From Actinomycetes bacterium (GTDB lineage Bacteria > Actinomycetota > Acidimicrobiia > Spongiisociales > JAHEDJ01), in NCBI GenBank assembly GCA_024641245.1, contig JAHEDK010000001.1:89074-153073 (forward strand): a stretch of DNA of 64,000 bases. Reading direction: 5' to 3'. Numbering within the stretch: position 1 is the stretch's first letter; each line of letters begins with the position of its first letter. Positions 43,591 to 52,032 of this stretch are shown piece after piece. Made by a program: the position numbers and the translations under genes. The notes under the pieces are model-generated. The model did not search any database and had not been told where the DNA came from. It saw only the letters and a program-made list of their open reading frames with translations.

Positions 43591-45609
43591 ATGCGATTCA
43601 CGGTACGCGCCGGCAAGGACCCGGTCATTCGAGCAGACGGAACCATTCTCGCCGCCATGGGCATGCCGGGCGGTGGCATCATCTCCGTTGGCAAGACCCA
43701 CGCGCTCGTCCGGGCCGGCGAGGTTCCGGAACCAACGGCGCTGTTGTTGGGACCGCGCATGCTCGACAACGCCGGTCTCTACCTCGGGCAGGGCATCGAC
43801 GCCAAACGAATCATCCTCCCTACCGCCGCTCTGGTGGTGATCGAGGGAGCAGAGTTGCCCTTGGACGCCAAAGCCATGGCACGCGCACTCCAGGGAATCC
43901 CCGTTTCAGTCGGCGATGTCGTCGCAGTCGACCCGGCCTACGCGGACGGTGCCGAACACCATATCGAAGTCAAGGTGGTCGCCGTCGAACCGGGGCAGGC
44001 CGTCATGGTGGGAGCAAACACGCGGATCGTTCCCGAGCCTGAAGCAGTCCGTCGAGAACTCTCTCCTGAGCGTGATGTGACCGATCCGGAAACCGTGGAC
44101 GTACCTCGAGTGCCGTCCACCGCAGAAGCGCTACTGGCCGGCCTGACCAACGAACTGGACGTGCTCACCGGATGGTTCTCACTGCTGACGGGTCACCGTG
44201 ATCTTCCGGCCGCCTGGGGTTTGCCGGAGGTCGCCGGAGTCATCGTGGAAGGACCGACCGGGTGTGGCAAGGTCGAACTGGTCCACGCGGCCGCAGACGC
44301 TGTGGACGCCCACGTGCACGAGGTCAACGTCGACCTGGTTTTCAAGCCGCAGAAGTTGCTCGATCTCCTCGAAAAGGCAGTCAAGACCACTCCGGTGCCG
44401 GGTGTGGTCATGATCAACCGTCTCGAAGCGGTCACCGGTGAAGAAGGACTCTCGGCCTTCAAGACCCAAGTGGGAGCGATCCTTCGCTGGTTTCTCGACG
44501 CGGTCTCGGAGCGGAGGGGTCTGGCGGCCGTACTCGGCGTCAGCTCTCTCGGTCACCTCGACGACACAATCACCAAGTCGCCGCTCCTCCCCCGAACGCT
44601 CTCTATCCCGCCACCCAACCTGGAGCGCCGCAAGGCGCTTTACGAAGCGGCACTGGCGAAGGTGCCCACCGCCGACGTCGACTATGCGCAACTGGCCGCA
44701 CGATCGGCAGGATTCTCCGGCGCCGACATCCTGGCTGCGGTCGTCCATGCATCGGCGATGGTGGCTCGCAATGCCGGCGACGTCACGACTGAACTGATGA
44801 TCATCGCGATCGAGGCAACGACTCCATCATTGGGGACCGTTTCGATGGGCGAGATCCCTTCGTACGGATTCGAACGCGTGGCCGGTCTCGAAGATGTGAA
44901 GCAACGGCTGACCGAAGCGGTCATCTGGCCGATGACCCAGCCTGAACGATTCGCCTCAATGGGCATCGATCCGCCGCGCGGAATCCTGCTGTACGGCCCA
45001 CCCGGAACCGGCAAGACCTTTGTGATCAGGGCGCTGGCCCACGAGTCGGGAGCCGCCTTCTTCCCGATCAAGGGTGCCGAACTGTTGGACAAGTTCGTCG
45101 GTGAGTCGGAGCGCGGCGTGCGGGAGGTGTTCTCGAGGGCCCGGGCGGTGGCACCCTCGATACTCTTCTTCGATGAGATAGACGCCCTGGCACCCGTTCG
45201 GGGTTCATCGACCACCTCCGTGACCGACTCGGTCGTAGCCGCCCTTCTGACGGAGATGGACGGGATCGGCGAACGTGGTGACGTTGTTGTCATCGGAGCC
45301 ACCAATCGCAAGGACCTGGTCGATCCGGCGCTGTTGCGATCCGGTCGCTTCGAGACGCACATCGAGTTGGGCCTTCCCGACGTGGAGGGTCGACGCGCTT
45401 TGATCGCCATCACCGACGTTCCGTTTTCACCCGAGGTCGATCTCGATGAACTGGCCCTGAAGTCCGAGGGATTGTCGTTTGCCGATCTGACCGGGTTGTT
45501 TCGAGAAGCGGCACTGATGGTGCTGCGCAAGGAGAAGTCCGAGTTGGCGGTTGGATGGGAAGAGTTGGACGCCGCGTTGGCGAGGTTCCGTGAGCGGCAA
45601 GAGGCGTAG
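43591..45609 (+). CDS. Cdc48-like AAA ATPase of actinobacteria (Cpa type)
   Basis: A 672-aa protein with an N-terminal double-psi beta-barrel-like domain (residues 1-150) and two AAA modules. The first is degenerate: Walker A GPTGCGK (221-227) is followed by Val rather than Thr/Ser and its Walker B (GVVMINRLEA) lacks acidic residues. The second is complete: GPPGTGKT (469-476), 'ILFFDEIDAL' (524-533), 'GATNRKDLVDPALLRSGRFE' with Arg fingers. This matches the actinobacterial Cdc48-like protein Cpa, reported to associate with the proteasome in protein quality control. No C-terminal HbYX-type tail is present (ends RFRERQEA). It converges on hisA. Confidence 0.85.
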   Translation: MRFTVRAGKDPVIRADGTILAAMGMPGGGIISVGKTHALVRAGEVPEPTALLLGPRMLDNAGLYLGQGIDAKRIILPTAALVVIEGAELPLDAKAMARALQGIPVSVGDVVAVDPAYADGAEHHIEVKVVAVEPGQAVMVGANTRIVPEPEAVRRELSPERDVTDPETVDVPRVPSTAEALLAGLTNELDVLTGWFSLLTGHRDLPAAWGLPEVAGVIVEGPTGCGKVELVHAAADAVDAHVHEVNVDLVFKPQKLLDLLEKAVKTTPVPGVVMINRLEAVTGEEGLSAFKTQVGAILRWFLDAVSERRGLAAVLGVSSLGHLDDTITKSPLLPRTLSIPPPNLERRKALYEAALAKVPTADVDYAQLAARSAGFSGADILAAVVHASAMVARNAGDVTTELMIIAIEATTPSLGTVSMGEIPSYGFERVAGLEDVKQRLTEAVIWPMTQPERFASMGIDPPRGILLYGPPGTGKTFVIRALAHESGAAFFPIKGAELLDKFVGESERGVREVFSRARAVAPSILFFDEIDALAPVRGSSTTSVTDSVVAALLTEMDGIGERGDVVVIGATNRKDLVDPALLRSGRFETHIELGLPDVEGRRALIAITDVPFSPEVDLDELALKSEGLSFADLTGLFREAALMVLRKEKSELAVGWEELDAALARFRERQEA

Positions 45610-45649
45610 TCGCCGGGCGGAGGGCCGCGCCGGCTTCCAAGAGAGTGGA

Positions 45650-46363
45650 CTACCCGGCGGCAGCCGCAATAGCGTCGGCCAGCGTCAAGGCACCCTCGTA
45701 CAAGGCCCTGCCCACAATGGCGGCCTCATATCCCGACTCGCTCAGCGCGGTCAGGTCGGCCACGCTGCTCACGCCGCCGGATGCGATGAGCTTCATACCG
45801 GGAACGGACTTGCGCACCTCCGCCAGTAAGGCCGAATCCGGGCCCGCCATCATGCCGTCACGATCGATACCTGTAGCCAGAATCCAACCGACCCCTGCTT
45901 TCGCCAGGCTCTCGCACACCTCACCTGCAGGGAGACCCCGATCCTCCCAACCCGATCCGGTCGCCAGACCATCTTTAACATCCACAGCCGCCACCACGCG
46001 CTCCGGTCCGAATCGACCCACGAGTTCGCCAGCAATCGCCGGGCTCCACACTGCGGCTGTGCCGAGCACGACCCGCTGTGCGCCGGCAGCCAGAGCGTCA
46101 GCCGCGATCTCAACGGTACGCAGGCCCCCTCCGATCTGAAGAGGGACGTTCGCGGCGGCGAACGATTCCCACAGCGCTCGATCTGGGACGCCCGTCCTGG
46201 CGCCGGAGAGGTCGACCACGTGAATCAGATCTGCCCCTTCGGCGACCCACGATGTGGCGACCACCACCGGGTCGGACCCGTAGGTGGTCACGTCGTCGAA
46301 CCGTCCCTGACGCAAACGAACCACGGAGCCGTTGAGTACATCTACCGCCGGAATCACCTGCAT
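45650..46363 (-). CDS. hisA: phosphoribosylformimino-AICAR-P isomerase
   Basis: A 237-aa (beta/alpha)8 barrel that isomerises ProFAR to PRFAR, the step before HisH/HisF. 'IPAVDVLNGSVVRL' holds the first catalytic Asp; 'PLQIGGGLRT', 'ATGIDRDG' (second Asp) and 'IASGGVSSVADL' the phosphate-binding loops. In many actinobacteria PriA combines HisA and TrpF; nothing here decides, and no trpF is in view. It is separated from the rest of the his genes and transcribed away from them, with the 202-base hisA-yerC space as shared control region. Confidence 0.92.
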   Translation of the reverse strand: MQVIPAVDVLNGSVVRLRQGRFDDVTTYGSDPVVVATSWVAEGADLIHVVDLSGARTGVPDRALWESFAAANVPLQIGGGLRTVEIAADALAAGAQRVVLGTAAVWSPAIAGELVGRFGPERVVAAVDVKDGLATGSGWEDRGLPAGEVCESLAKAGVGWILATGIDRDGMMAGPDSALLAEVRKSVPGMKLIASGGVSSVADLTALSESGYEAAIVGRALYEGALTLADAIAAAAG

Positions 46364-46402
46364 CTGAACCTCATGTTTCGTGTCTCAGCTTCACCGGTCC
46401 TG

Positions 46403-46468
46403 CCCCCCTCGAACCGGCCCCGAAGTGGCCGGCCCACTCCGCCCGCCTCACGGCGAGGGGAGAACGCG
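46403..46468. repeat. double-hairpin element, intergenic copy
   Basis: Begins CCCCCCTC, contains hairpin CCGGCC...GGCCGG and a second imperfect hairpin, and ends GGGGAGAACGCG. The same boundaries and layout occur at 52348-52411 inside hisIE. It lies in the hisA-yerC space. Confidence 0.6.
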
Positions 46469-46509
46469 TCGGTCCGGATCGAGCCTTGCATCTACTCCTT
46501 GGCAGCTTG

Positions 46510-46540
46510 TATTAGCGTGCTAAAACGCTAGTGTACTACA
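46510..46540 (+). promoter_or_regulatory. candidate operator/promoter of the his operon
   Basis: TAGCGT-GCTAAA-ACGCTA (46513-46530) is a perfect 6-bp inverted repeat. Decamers TAGCGTGCTA (46513) and TAGTGTACTA (46529) also form a direct repeat 16 bases apart. A TATTAG at 46510 could be the -10 box (TTGCAT 18 bases upstream), so a bound regulator would block initiation. CTAG/GTACTA resembles the half-site of the E. coli trp operator. Confidence 0.5.
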
Positions 46541-46564
46541 ACACAATATCGAACAGGACATCAG

Positions 46565-46873
46565 ATGGATCCCCGTGACGAGTGGCGCAACCCCGATACC
46601 GAGGCATTGTTTGAAGCAGTGCTAACGCTCGAGGACACCGATGAGGTGGCCCGGTTCTTTCGCGACCTCCTCACTTTCAACGAACTCAATGAGCTGGGAC
46701 AGCGCTGGGCCATCGTCCGCAAGCTCGAAGAAGGTGTCTCCTACCGCCATATCTCTGACGAGATCGGTGTCTCGACCGCCACCATCACCCGGGTCAACCA
46801 GTGGAGACAGCACGGACTGAGCGGATACCGCCTCGTGCTCGACCGGCTGGCCGAACGCGAGACGACCAGATGA
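46565..46873 (+). CDS. TrpR/YerC-family transcriptional regulator
   Basis: A 102-aa all-helical protein of the TrpR superfamily (YerC/YecD branch). 'DEVARFFRDLLTFNELNELGQRWAIVRKLEEGVSYRHISDEIGVSTATITRV' holds the dimerisation helices and the helix-turn-helix (about residues 59-80). It is the first gene of the histidine operon, overlapping hisG by four bases. A palindromic site lies just upstream. By position it is the likely histidine-responsive regulator, a role predicted for TrpR-family proteins in some Firmicutes; direct evidence here is only the context. Confidence 0.85.
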   Translation: MDPRDEWRNPDTEALFEAVLTLEDTDEVARFFRDLLTFNELNELGQRWAIVRKLEEGVSYRHISDEIGVSTATITRVNQWRQHGLSGYRLVLDRLAERETTR

Positions 46874-47727
46874 GAACTCTCCGCCTGGCCGTCCCCAACA
46901 AGGGGCGCCTCGAGCAGCCAACCGCCACCCTGCTGAGAGATGCGGGACTCGTCTTCGAGAAGACGGAGCGAGCGCTCTCCGTACTCGTACACAACGTCGA
47001 CCTCGAACTGCTCTTCGTTCGCGCAGACGATATCCCCGAGATGATCGCCGACGGCGTCGCCGAGATGGGCATTACCGGTCAGGACCTTCTGGCCGAACAC
47101 GGCAACGGACTGCCCGTGCTGGCCGAACTGGGCTACGGCCATTGTCGCCTGGTTGCCGCCGTCCCCCGTACCGCCGACGCCGAGAAGGCCGAAGACTTCG
47201 CCGGCTTCCGAGTGGCGACATCGCACCCCCGGGTGACGGCCGACTTCTTCGCCAGCCGCGGCGTGGAAGTGACGATCGTTCCGCTCAAAGGTTCTGTCGA
47301 GGTGGCGCCCAAACTCGACGTCGCAGACGCGGTAGTCGATCTCGTTTCCACCGGCAGCACACTGATGGTCAACGGTCTCCAACCGGTCGGAACCATCCTC
47401 GAATCCCAAGCCGTTCTGGCGGCCAATCCCACTGCGGTTGGCGACCGCTCCGCGGAGGTCGAGCAGGTGGTCACCGCCCTCTCGGCGGTCGTGGCCGGCC
47501 GCGGCAAGCGTTACCTCCTCCTCAACGCGCCTGCAGACGTCGTCGACAAGATGGCCGAGATCATCCCCGGCATGGAATCCCCCACCGTCGTTCCCCTCGC
47601 TGAAGCGGGATGGGTGGCCGTCCACTCGGTAGTCGAAGCCGACGATGTGTGGAACGTCCTCCCCGAACTCAAAGCCCTTGGAGGTCGAGACATCCTCGTT
47701 CTCCGCATCCAACAGTTGATCGCATGA
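46870..47727 (+). CDS. hisG: ATP phosphoribosyltransferase (long form)
   Basis: First and feedback-regulated step of histidine synthesis, joining ATP and PRPP. The 285-aa product is the long form with a C-terminal ACT-like regulatory domain (residues ~210-285), which usually binds histidine, so HisZ is not needed. 'LAVPNKGRLEQPTATLL' and 'DLVSTGSTLMVNGL' (PRPP loop) are the signatures. ATG 46870 overlaps the yerC stop; hisD overlaps its end. Confidence 0.95.
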   Translation: MRTLRLAVPNKGRLEQPTATLLRDAGLVFEKTERALSVLVHNVDLELLFVRADDIPEMIADGVAEMGITGQDLLAEHGNGLPVLAELGYGHCRLVAAVPRTADAEKAEDFAGFRVATSHPRVTADFFASRGVEVTIVPLKGSVEVAPKLDVADAVVDLVSTGSTLMVNGLQPVGTILESQAVLAANPTAVGDRSAEVEQVVTALSAVVAGRGKRYLLLNAPADVVDKMAEIIPGMESPTVVPLAEAGWVAVHSVVEADDVWNVLPELKALGGRDILVLRIQQLIA

Positions 47728-49034
47728 GCGCTTCGATCATGCAACGGGTGATCCTCAGCGACCTGTCGGCGGGCGCCAGGCAGCGGATCGTTCGACGCTC
47801 GGCCGTGGTCGACTCGAACGTGCGGGCGGGGGCGGCTGTCATTTGTGAGGAAGTCCGAAACGGCGGCGATGCGGCGCTGGCCGCCACCTCGGAACGGTTC
47901 GGGGGCCGACGGCCGGGCCGGATGCAGGTCACCCGCGCCGAGACGGAAACGGCGCTCGCCTCAATTTCGTCCGAGGAGCGTCTGGCGCTCGAGACTGCCA
48001 TCGCCAATGTTTCCACCTATCACCGATCACAGATACCGGAGGATCGGATCGTCGAAACCGTGCCCGGAGTAGAAATCGCGCGCCGCTGGTCTCCACTGAA
48101 GCGGGTCGGAGCCTACGTGCCGGGCGGCAAGGCGGCCTACCCATCAACACTGATCATGACCGTAACGCCTGCCCGTCTTGCCGGGGTCGAGGAGATCGTC
48201 GTGGTCAGTCCGGCCGGCCCGGACGGAGAAGTCTCGGACACCCTGCTGGCCGCCGCTGCATTGCTGGAAGTCGACGAGATGTACATCGTGGGCGGAGCAC
48301 AGGGCATCGCGGCTCTCGCCTACGGCACGGAGACGATCCGTCCGGTAGACAAGATCGTCGGACCCGGCAACGCCTGGGTTACAGCCGCCAAGCTCTACGT
48401 GTTCGGCGAGTGCGGCATCGACCTCCCGGCCGGGCCCAGCGAAGTGTGTGTTCTGGCAGACGAGACCTCCGACCCCCGCCTGGTCGCCGTCGATCTGTTG
48501 TCACAGGCCGAACATGGTCCCGACTCGCCGGCTGTGCTGGTCACCGCGGACCGCAGGTTGTTCGACAGGGTCGAGGTGGAGTTGGAAACACTGCTCACCG
48601 AACTGTCGCGCTCCGACATCCTCGAAGTTGCCCTTGCCGACCACGGTCTAATGGTGCTCGCACCTTCCCACGAAGAGGCACTTTCGTTCGTAGACGACTA
48701 CGCCCCCGAGCACGCCACGATTCTCACCGCCGATCCACAAGCGGACGCCAAGCGGATTCGGGGAGCTGGATCGATCTACGTTGGCCGTTGGTCGCCCGAA
48801 TCGGCCGGCGATTACGCCACCGGCGCCAACCACGTCCTCCCCACCGGCGGACTCGCCAGAGCCTACGGGCCACTGGGGATCGAAGACTTCGGCTCCTGGC
48901 GGCAGATCCAGACACTGACCCGCGCAGGACTCGGCCGGTTGCGATCAACCATTACCTGCCTGGCCGATGCCGAAGGACTCACCGCCCACAAGCTCGCCGC
49001 CGATCTCCGCTTCGAAGCCGGGCAGGAGTCATGA
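47724..49034 (+). CDS. hisD: histidinol dehydrogenase
   Basis: Zn- and NAD-dependent oxidation of histidinol to histidine in two steps. The 436-aa product shows 'RVGAYVPGGKAAYPSTLIM', 'GGAQGIAALAYGTETI', 'VGPGNAWVTAAK', 'DLPAGPSEVCVLAD', and the zinc ligands in 'QAEHGPDSPAVL' and the C-terminal 'ALADHG...PEHATIL' region. ATG 47724 overlaps the hisG stop. Confidence 0.95.
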   Translation: MSASIMQRVILSDLSAGARQRIVRRSAVVDSNVRAGAAVICEEVRNGGDAALAATSERFGGRRPGRMQVTRAETETALASISSEERLALETAIANVSTYHRSQIPEDRIVETVPGVEIARRWSPLKRVGAYVPGGKAAYPSTLIMTVTPARLAGVEEIVVVSPAGPDGEVSDTLLAAAALLEVDEMYIVGGAQGIAALAYGTETIRPVDKIVGPGNAWVTAAKLYVFGECGIDLPAGPSEVCVLADETSDPRLVAVDLLSQAEHGPDSPAVLVTADRRLFDRVEVELETLLTELSRSDILEVALADHGLMVLAPSHEEALSFVDDYAPEHATILTADPQADAKRIRGAGSIYVGRWSPESAGDYATGANHVLPTGGLARAYGPLGIEDFGSWRQIQTLTRAGLGRLRSTITCLADAEGLTAHKLAADLRFEAGQES

Positions 49035-50086
49035 CCACTCCCGTCTATCAGTGGCAACCGACCACTCTCGAGATCGCGGCCCGCGCCGGGATCGACCCGG
49101 CTGACGTCGTCCGCTTCGACCACAACACGTCGCCGGCCACCGTCGATTGGGCAGGAGACGCTGCGGCAAAAGTGGCGAGCGGCCTGAACGAATACCCGGG
49201 AGCCGACTACCGGCCGCTGCGAGATGCTATCGCCGCCTATACCGATACGGACCCGGATCAGGTGGTGCCCGGCGCAGGAGCAGATGAATTGATCCTGCTC
49301 ACCGCCGGCGCCTTCCTCCCCACCGGCGGGACCGCAGTGAGCGCCCCGCCCACCTATACGCTCTACGCAGTCGCCACCGGCCAGCGCGACGCCACACTGG
49401 TTGAGGTGCCCCGCCGGCCCTTCGACTTCGGCTTCAACGTTGAGGCATTGAAAGAGGCATCCCGGACGGCGAATCTCATCTGGCTGTGCGTGCCCAACAA
49501 CCCGACAGGTCACCGCGATCCAGATGATGAGATCCGCGCCATCATCGAGTCGACCAGCGCCATCGTGGTCCTCGACGGGGCATACGCCGAGTTCACCGGA
49601 GACCGTTGGTCGGCGTGGCTCGACGAGTATCCCAACCTGGTCGTACTCGGAACGATGTCGAAAGCCTTCGCTCTGGCCGGTGCGCGGGTCGGTTATTCGC
49701 TCTCATCACCCACCCTGGCGGCGGAACTCCACCGGCGACGCCCACCGGGCAGCATCTCAACGCTCTCCGCCGCGCTGGCCGAGCGCGCCCTCGCAGAACC
49801 GCACTGGGCCGCCGCCAACGTCGAAGGGATCGCCGCCCAAAGAGACTCGCTCGCCGGTCGGCTCTCAGAGTTCGGATTCGAGATGTCTACAACGGTCACC
49901 AACTTCGTCCTTGCCCGAGTTGGACCCGGAGCCCGTGACCTGGCGGAGACTCTCATGTGGGAAGACGGAATCGTCGTTCGCTCCTTCCCACAGGCCCACA
50001 CCCTCACCTTCTACTTGAGGTTCACTGTTCGCTCCCCTTCCGAGAACGACCGACTGATCGCCACCCTGTCCAGGAGGCTGCCATGA
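49031..50086 (+). CDS. hisC: histidinol-phosphate aminotransferase
   Basis: PLP enzyme converting imidazole-acetol phosphate to histidinol phosphate. The 351-aa fold type I product has 'PGAGADELILLTAGAF', 'CVPNNPTGHRDPDDE', 'VVLDGAYAEF' and the Schiff-base Lys in 'LGTMSKAFALAGARVGY'. ATG 49031 overlaps the hisD stop (ATGA); the long upstream open frame is antisense-like nonsense within hisD. Confidence 0.92.
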   Translation: MTTPVYQWQPTTLEIAARAGIDPADVVRFDHNTSPATVDWAGDAAAKVASGLNEYPGADYRPLRDAIAAYTDTDPDQVVPGAGADELILLTAGAFLPTGGTAVSAPPTYTLYAVATGQRDATLVEVPRRPFDFGFNVEALKEASRTANLIWLCVPNNPTGHRDPDDEIRAIIESTSAIVVLDGAYAEFTGDRWSAWLDEYPNLVVLGTMSKAFALAGARVGYSLSSPTLAAELHRRRPPGSISTLSAALAERALAEPHWAAANVEGIAAQRDSLAGRLSEFGFEMSTTVTNFVLARVGPGARDLAETLMWEDGIVVRSFPQAHTLTFYLRFTVRSPSENDRLIATLSRRLP

Positions 50087-50667
50087 ACCGCACTGCTGCC
50101 GTCGAGCGCTCGACCCGAGAAACCACAGTGTCCGTAAAGCTCGATCTCGACGGGTCCGGCGCCGGGAACATCGCAACAGGAGTCGGGTTCTTCGATCACC
50201 TGCTCACGTCGCTCTCGTACCACTCGCTGATCGACCTGACCATCGAGACAGAGGGCGATCTCTACGTAGACGACCACCACACCGTCGAAGACACGGCCCT
50301 GGTGCTCGGCGAAGCCCTGGCTGCGGCTCTCGGCGACCGATCGGGCATATCTCGATTTGCTGACGCCCGGGTGCCAATGGATGAAGCTGTGGCCGAGGCC
50401 GTGCTCGACGTGAGCGGCCGTCCTTATGCGGTGATCGACCTGCCATTCACGACCGAGCGGATCGGCAACCTGACCACGCAGAACATAGCGCACGCCCTCG
50501 AAGCGTTCACCCGCACCGCCGGGCTGACCCTGCACCTCAGTGCACGCGGTGCCAACGATCACCACATCGCCGAGGCAGCTTTCAAAGCCCTCGCCAGGGC
50601 GTTGCGTGCTGCCGTGTCGGTCGATCCTCGTCGATTGGGCGTTCCGTCCACCAAGGGGACCCTGTGA
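50083..50667 (+). CDS. hisB: imidazoleglycerol-phosphate dehydratase
   Basis: A 194-aa monofunctional IGPD. 'GVGFFDHLLTSLSYHS', 'DDHHTVEDTALVLGEAL' and 'GANDHHIAEAAFKALARAL' are the Mn-binding His/Glu motifs. There is no N-terminal phosphatase domain, which agrees with a separate HisN enzyme (7344-8120). Overlaps hisC by four bases. Confidence 0.95.
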   Translation: MNRTAAVERSTRETTVSVKLDLDGSGAGNIATGVGFFDHLLTSLSYHSLIDLTIETEGDLYVDDHHTVEDTALVLGEALAAALGDRSGISRFADARVPMDEAVAEAVLDVSGRPYAVIDLPFTTERIGNLTTQNIAHALEAFTRTAGLTLHLSARGANDHHIAEAAFKALARALRAAVSVDPRRLGVPSTKGTL

Positions 50668-51281
50668 CGCGGATTGCCGTGATCGACCATGGTGCCGGCA
50701 ATCTCGTCTCGATCGCCCAGGGCCTGGAGCGATCCGGCGCAAATGTGACGGTCGCCACCGATCCGCCCGACCTGGCCGGCGCCGATGGAGTTGTTTTGCC
50801 CGGTGTCGGCTCTACCGGCGCGGCGATGAAAAGGCTCACAGCATCGGGGTTTGTTGAACCTCTACGAGAGTACGAAGGTCCCTTGCTGGGAATCTGCGTC
50901 GGCCTCCAACTCCTGTTCGATACCAGCGAAGAGGACGAGACGGCCTGCCTCGGACTCATGGGGGGTGCCGTGCGGCGGGTCGAAGATTCGCCCAAACTCC
51001 CCCACATCGGCTGGAACGACCTCGAGCACGCTCGACCGGATCCCTTGTTTGCCGGCATTGAGCCCGATGCCACCTTCTACTTCGTTCATTCCTATGCGGT
51101 GGTTCCCGACGACCCGGCATTGATCGTTGCACGGGCGCGGTACGGCACAGCGTTCGTCGCCGCCGCAAGAGACGGTGCACGGGTGGGCGTGCAGTTCCAT
51201 CCGGAGCGCAGCGGACCGGACGGATTGCGGGTTCTCGCCAACTTCGTCGCTCACTGTGGGAGGTCCTACCGTGTTGCGTAG
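50664..51281 (+). CDS. hisH: imidazole glycerol phosphate synthase, glutaminase subunit
   Basis: A 205-aa class I glutamine amidotransferase that feeds ammonia to HisF. The triad is Cys78 in '[12 protein letters not shown]', His179 and Glu181 in '[11 protein letters not shown]'. 'GVGSTGAAM' forms the oxyanion-side loop. GTG 50664 overlaps the hisB stop, and its end overlaps hisF by 11 bases. Confidence 0.93.
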   Translation: MTRIAVIDHGAGNLVSIAQGLERSGANVTVATDPPDLAGADGVVLPGVGSTGAAMKRLTASGFVEPLREYEGPLLGICVGLQLLFDTSEEDETACLGLMGGAVRRVEDSPKLPHIGWNDLEHARPDPLFAGIEPDATFYFVHSYAVVPDDPALIVARARYGTAFVAAARDGARVGVQFHPERSGPDGLRVLANFVAHCGRSYRVA

Positions 51282-52032
51282 AAGAATCATTCCCTGCCTC
51301 GACGTCGACCACGGCCGGGTCGTCAAAGGCGTCAACTTCGTCGACCTGGTCGATGAGGGTGACCCAGTCGAGCTCGCCGCCCGCTATGCAGCTGAAGGTG
51401 CAGACGAGATCGTGTACCTCGACATCACTGCCTCGGCGGAGGAACGGGATATCTTCCTAGACGTTGTCCACCGCACCGCCTCGGAGGTATTCGTCCCGCT
51501 GACCGTCGGCGGCGGGGTGCGTTCTGCAGACGATATGCGAGCCGTGCTGAGAGCCGGCGCCGACAAGGTCTCAGTCAACACCGCCGCCGTCGAACGGCCC
51601 GAGCTGATCGCTGAGTGTGCAGCACAGTTCGGACGGCAATGCGTTGTTCTGGCCGTCGACGCCAAGCGAACCGGCGATGGATGGGAGGTCTTTACCCACG
51701 GCGGACGGAACCCGACCGGTCTCGACGCGATCGAGTGGATTCGAGAGGGCGTCCGCCTCGGTGCAGGCGAGATCCTGCTCACCTCGATGGACCGAGACGG
51801 CACCAAAGACGGTTTCGACATCGGACTGCTGCAGGCCGCCGGCGCCGCAGTCGACGTGCCGATCATTGCCTCCGGCGGTGCAGGCTCCATCGAACACTGT
51901 GTCGAAGCTGCGGTCGGCGGCCGGGCCGACGCGGTGCTCGCCGCCTCGATCTTCCACCGCAAAGAGATCGAGATCGATGCAGTGAAAGCCGGCCTCGAAG
52001 CTGCCGGCGTGCCGGTACGGAGGGTGTCATGA
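51271..52032 (+). CDS. hisF: imidazole glycerol phosphate synthase, cyclase subunit
   Basis: A 253-aa (beta/alpha)8 barrel. '[19 protein letters not shown]' has the first catalytic Asp, '[14 protein letters not shown]' the second; '[10 protein letters not shown]' and '[12 protein letters not shown]' bind phosphate. GTG 51271 is preferred over longer frames because GGGAGG lies 7 bases before it and VLRRRIIPC is the usual N-terminus. Confidence 0.95.
   Translation: MLRRRIIPCLDVDHGRVVKGVNFVDLVDEGDPVELAARYAAEGADEIVYLDITASAEERDIFLDVVHRTASEVFVPLTVGGGVRSADDMRAVLRAGADKVSVNTAAVERPELIAECAAQFGRQCVVLAVDAKRTGDGWEVFTHGGRNPTGLDAIEWIREGVRLGAGEILLTSMDRDGTKDGFDIGLLQAAGAAVDVPIIASGGAGSIEHCVEAAVGGRADAVLAASIFHRKEIEIDAVKAGLEAAGVPVRRVS

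Noticed and set aside
46403..46468. Terminator of hisA or leader of yerC
   Set aside because: It lies upstream of both divergent genes, has no T-run, and its ends recur inside hisIE, so it was called a repeat element.
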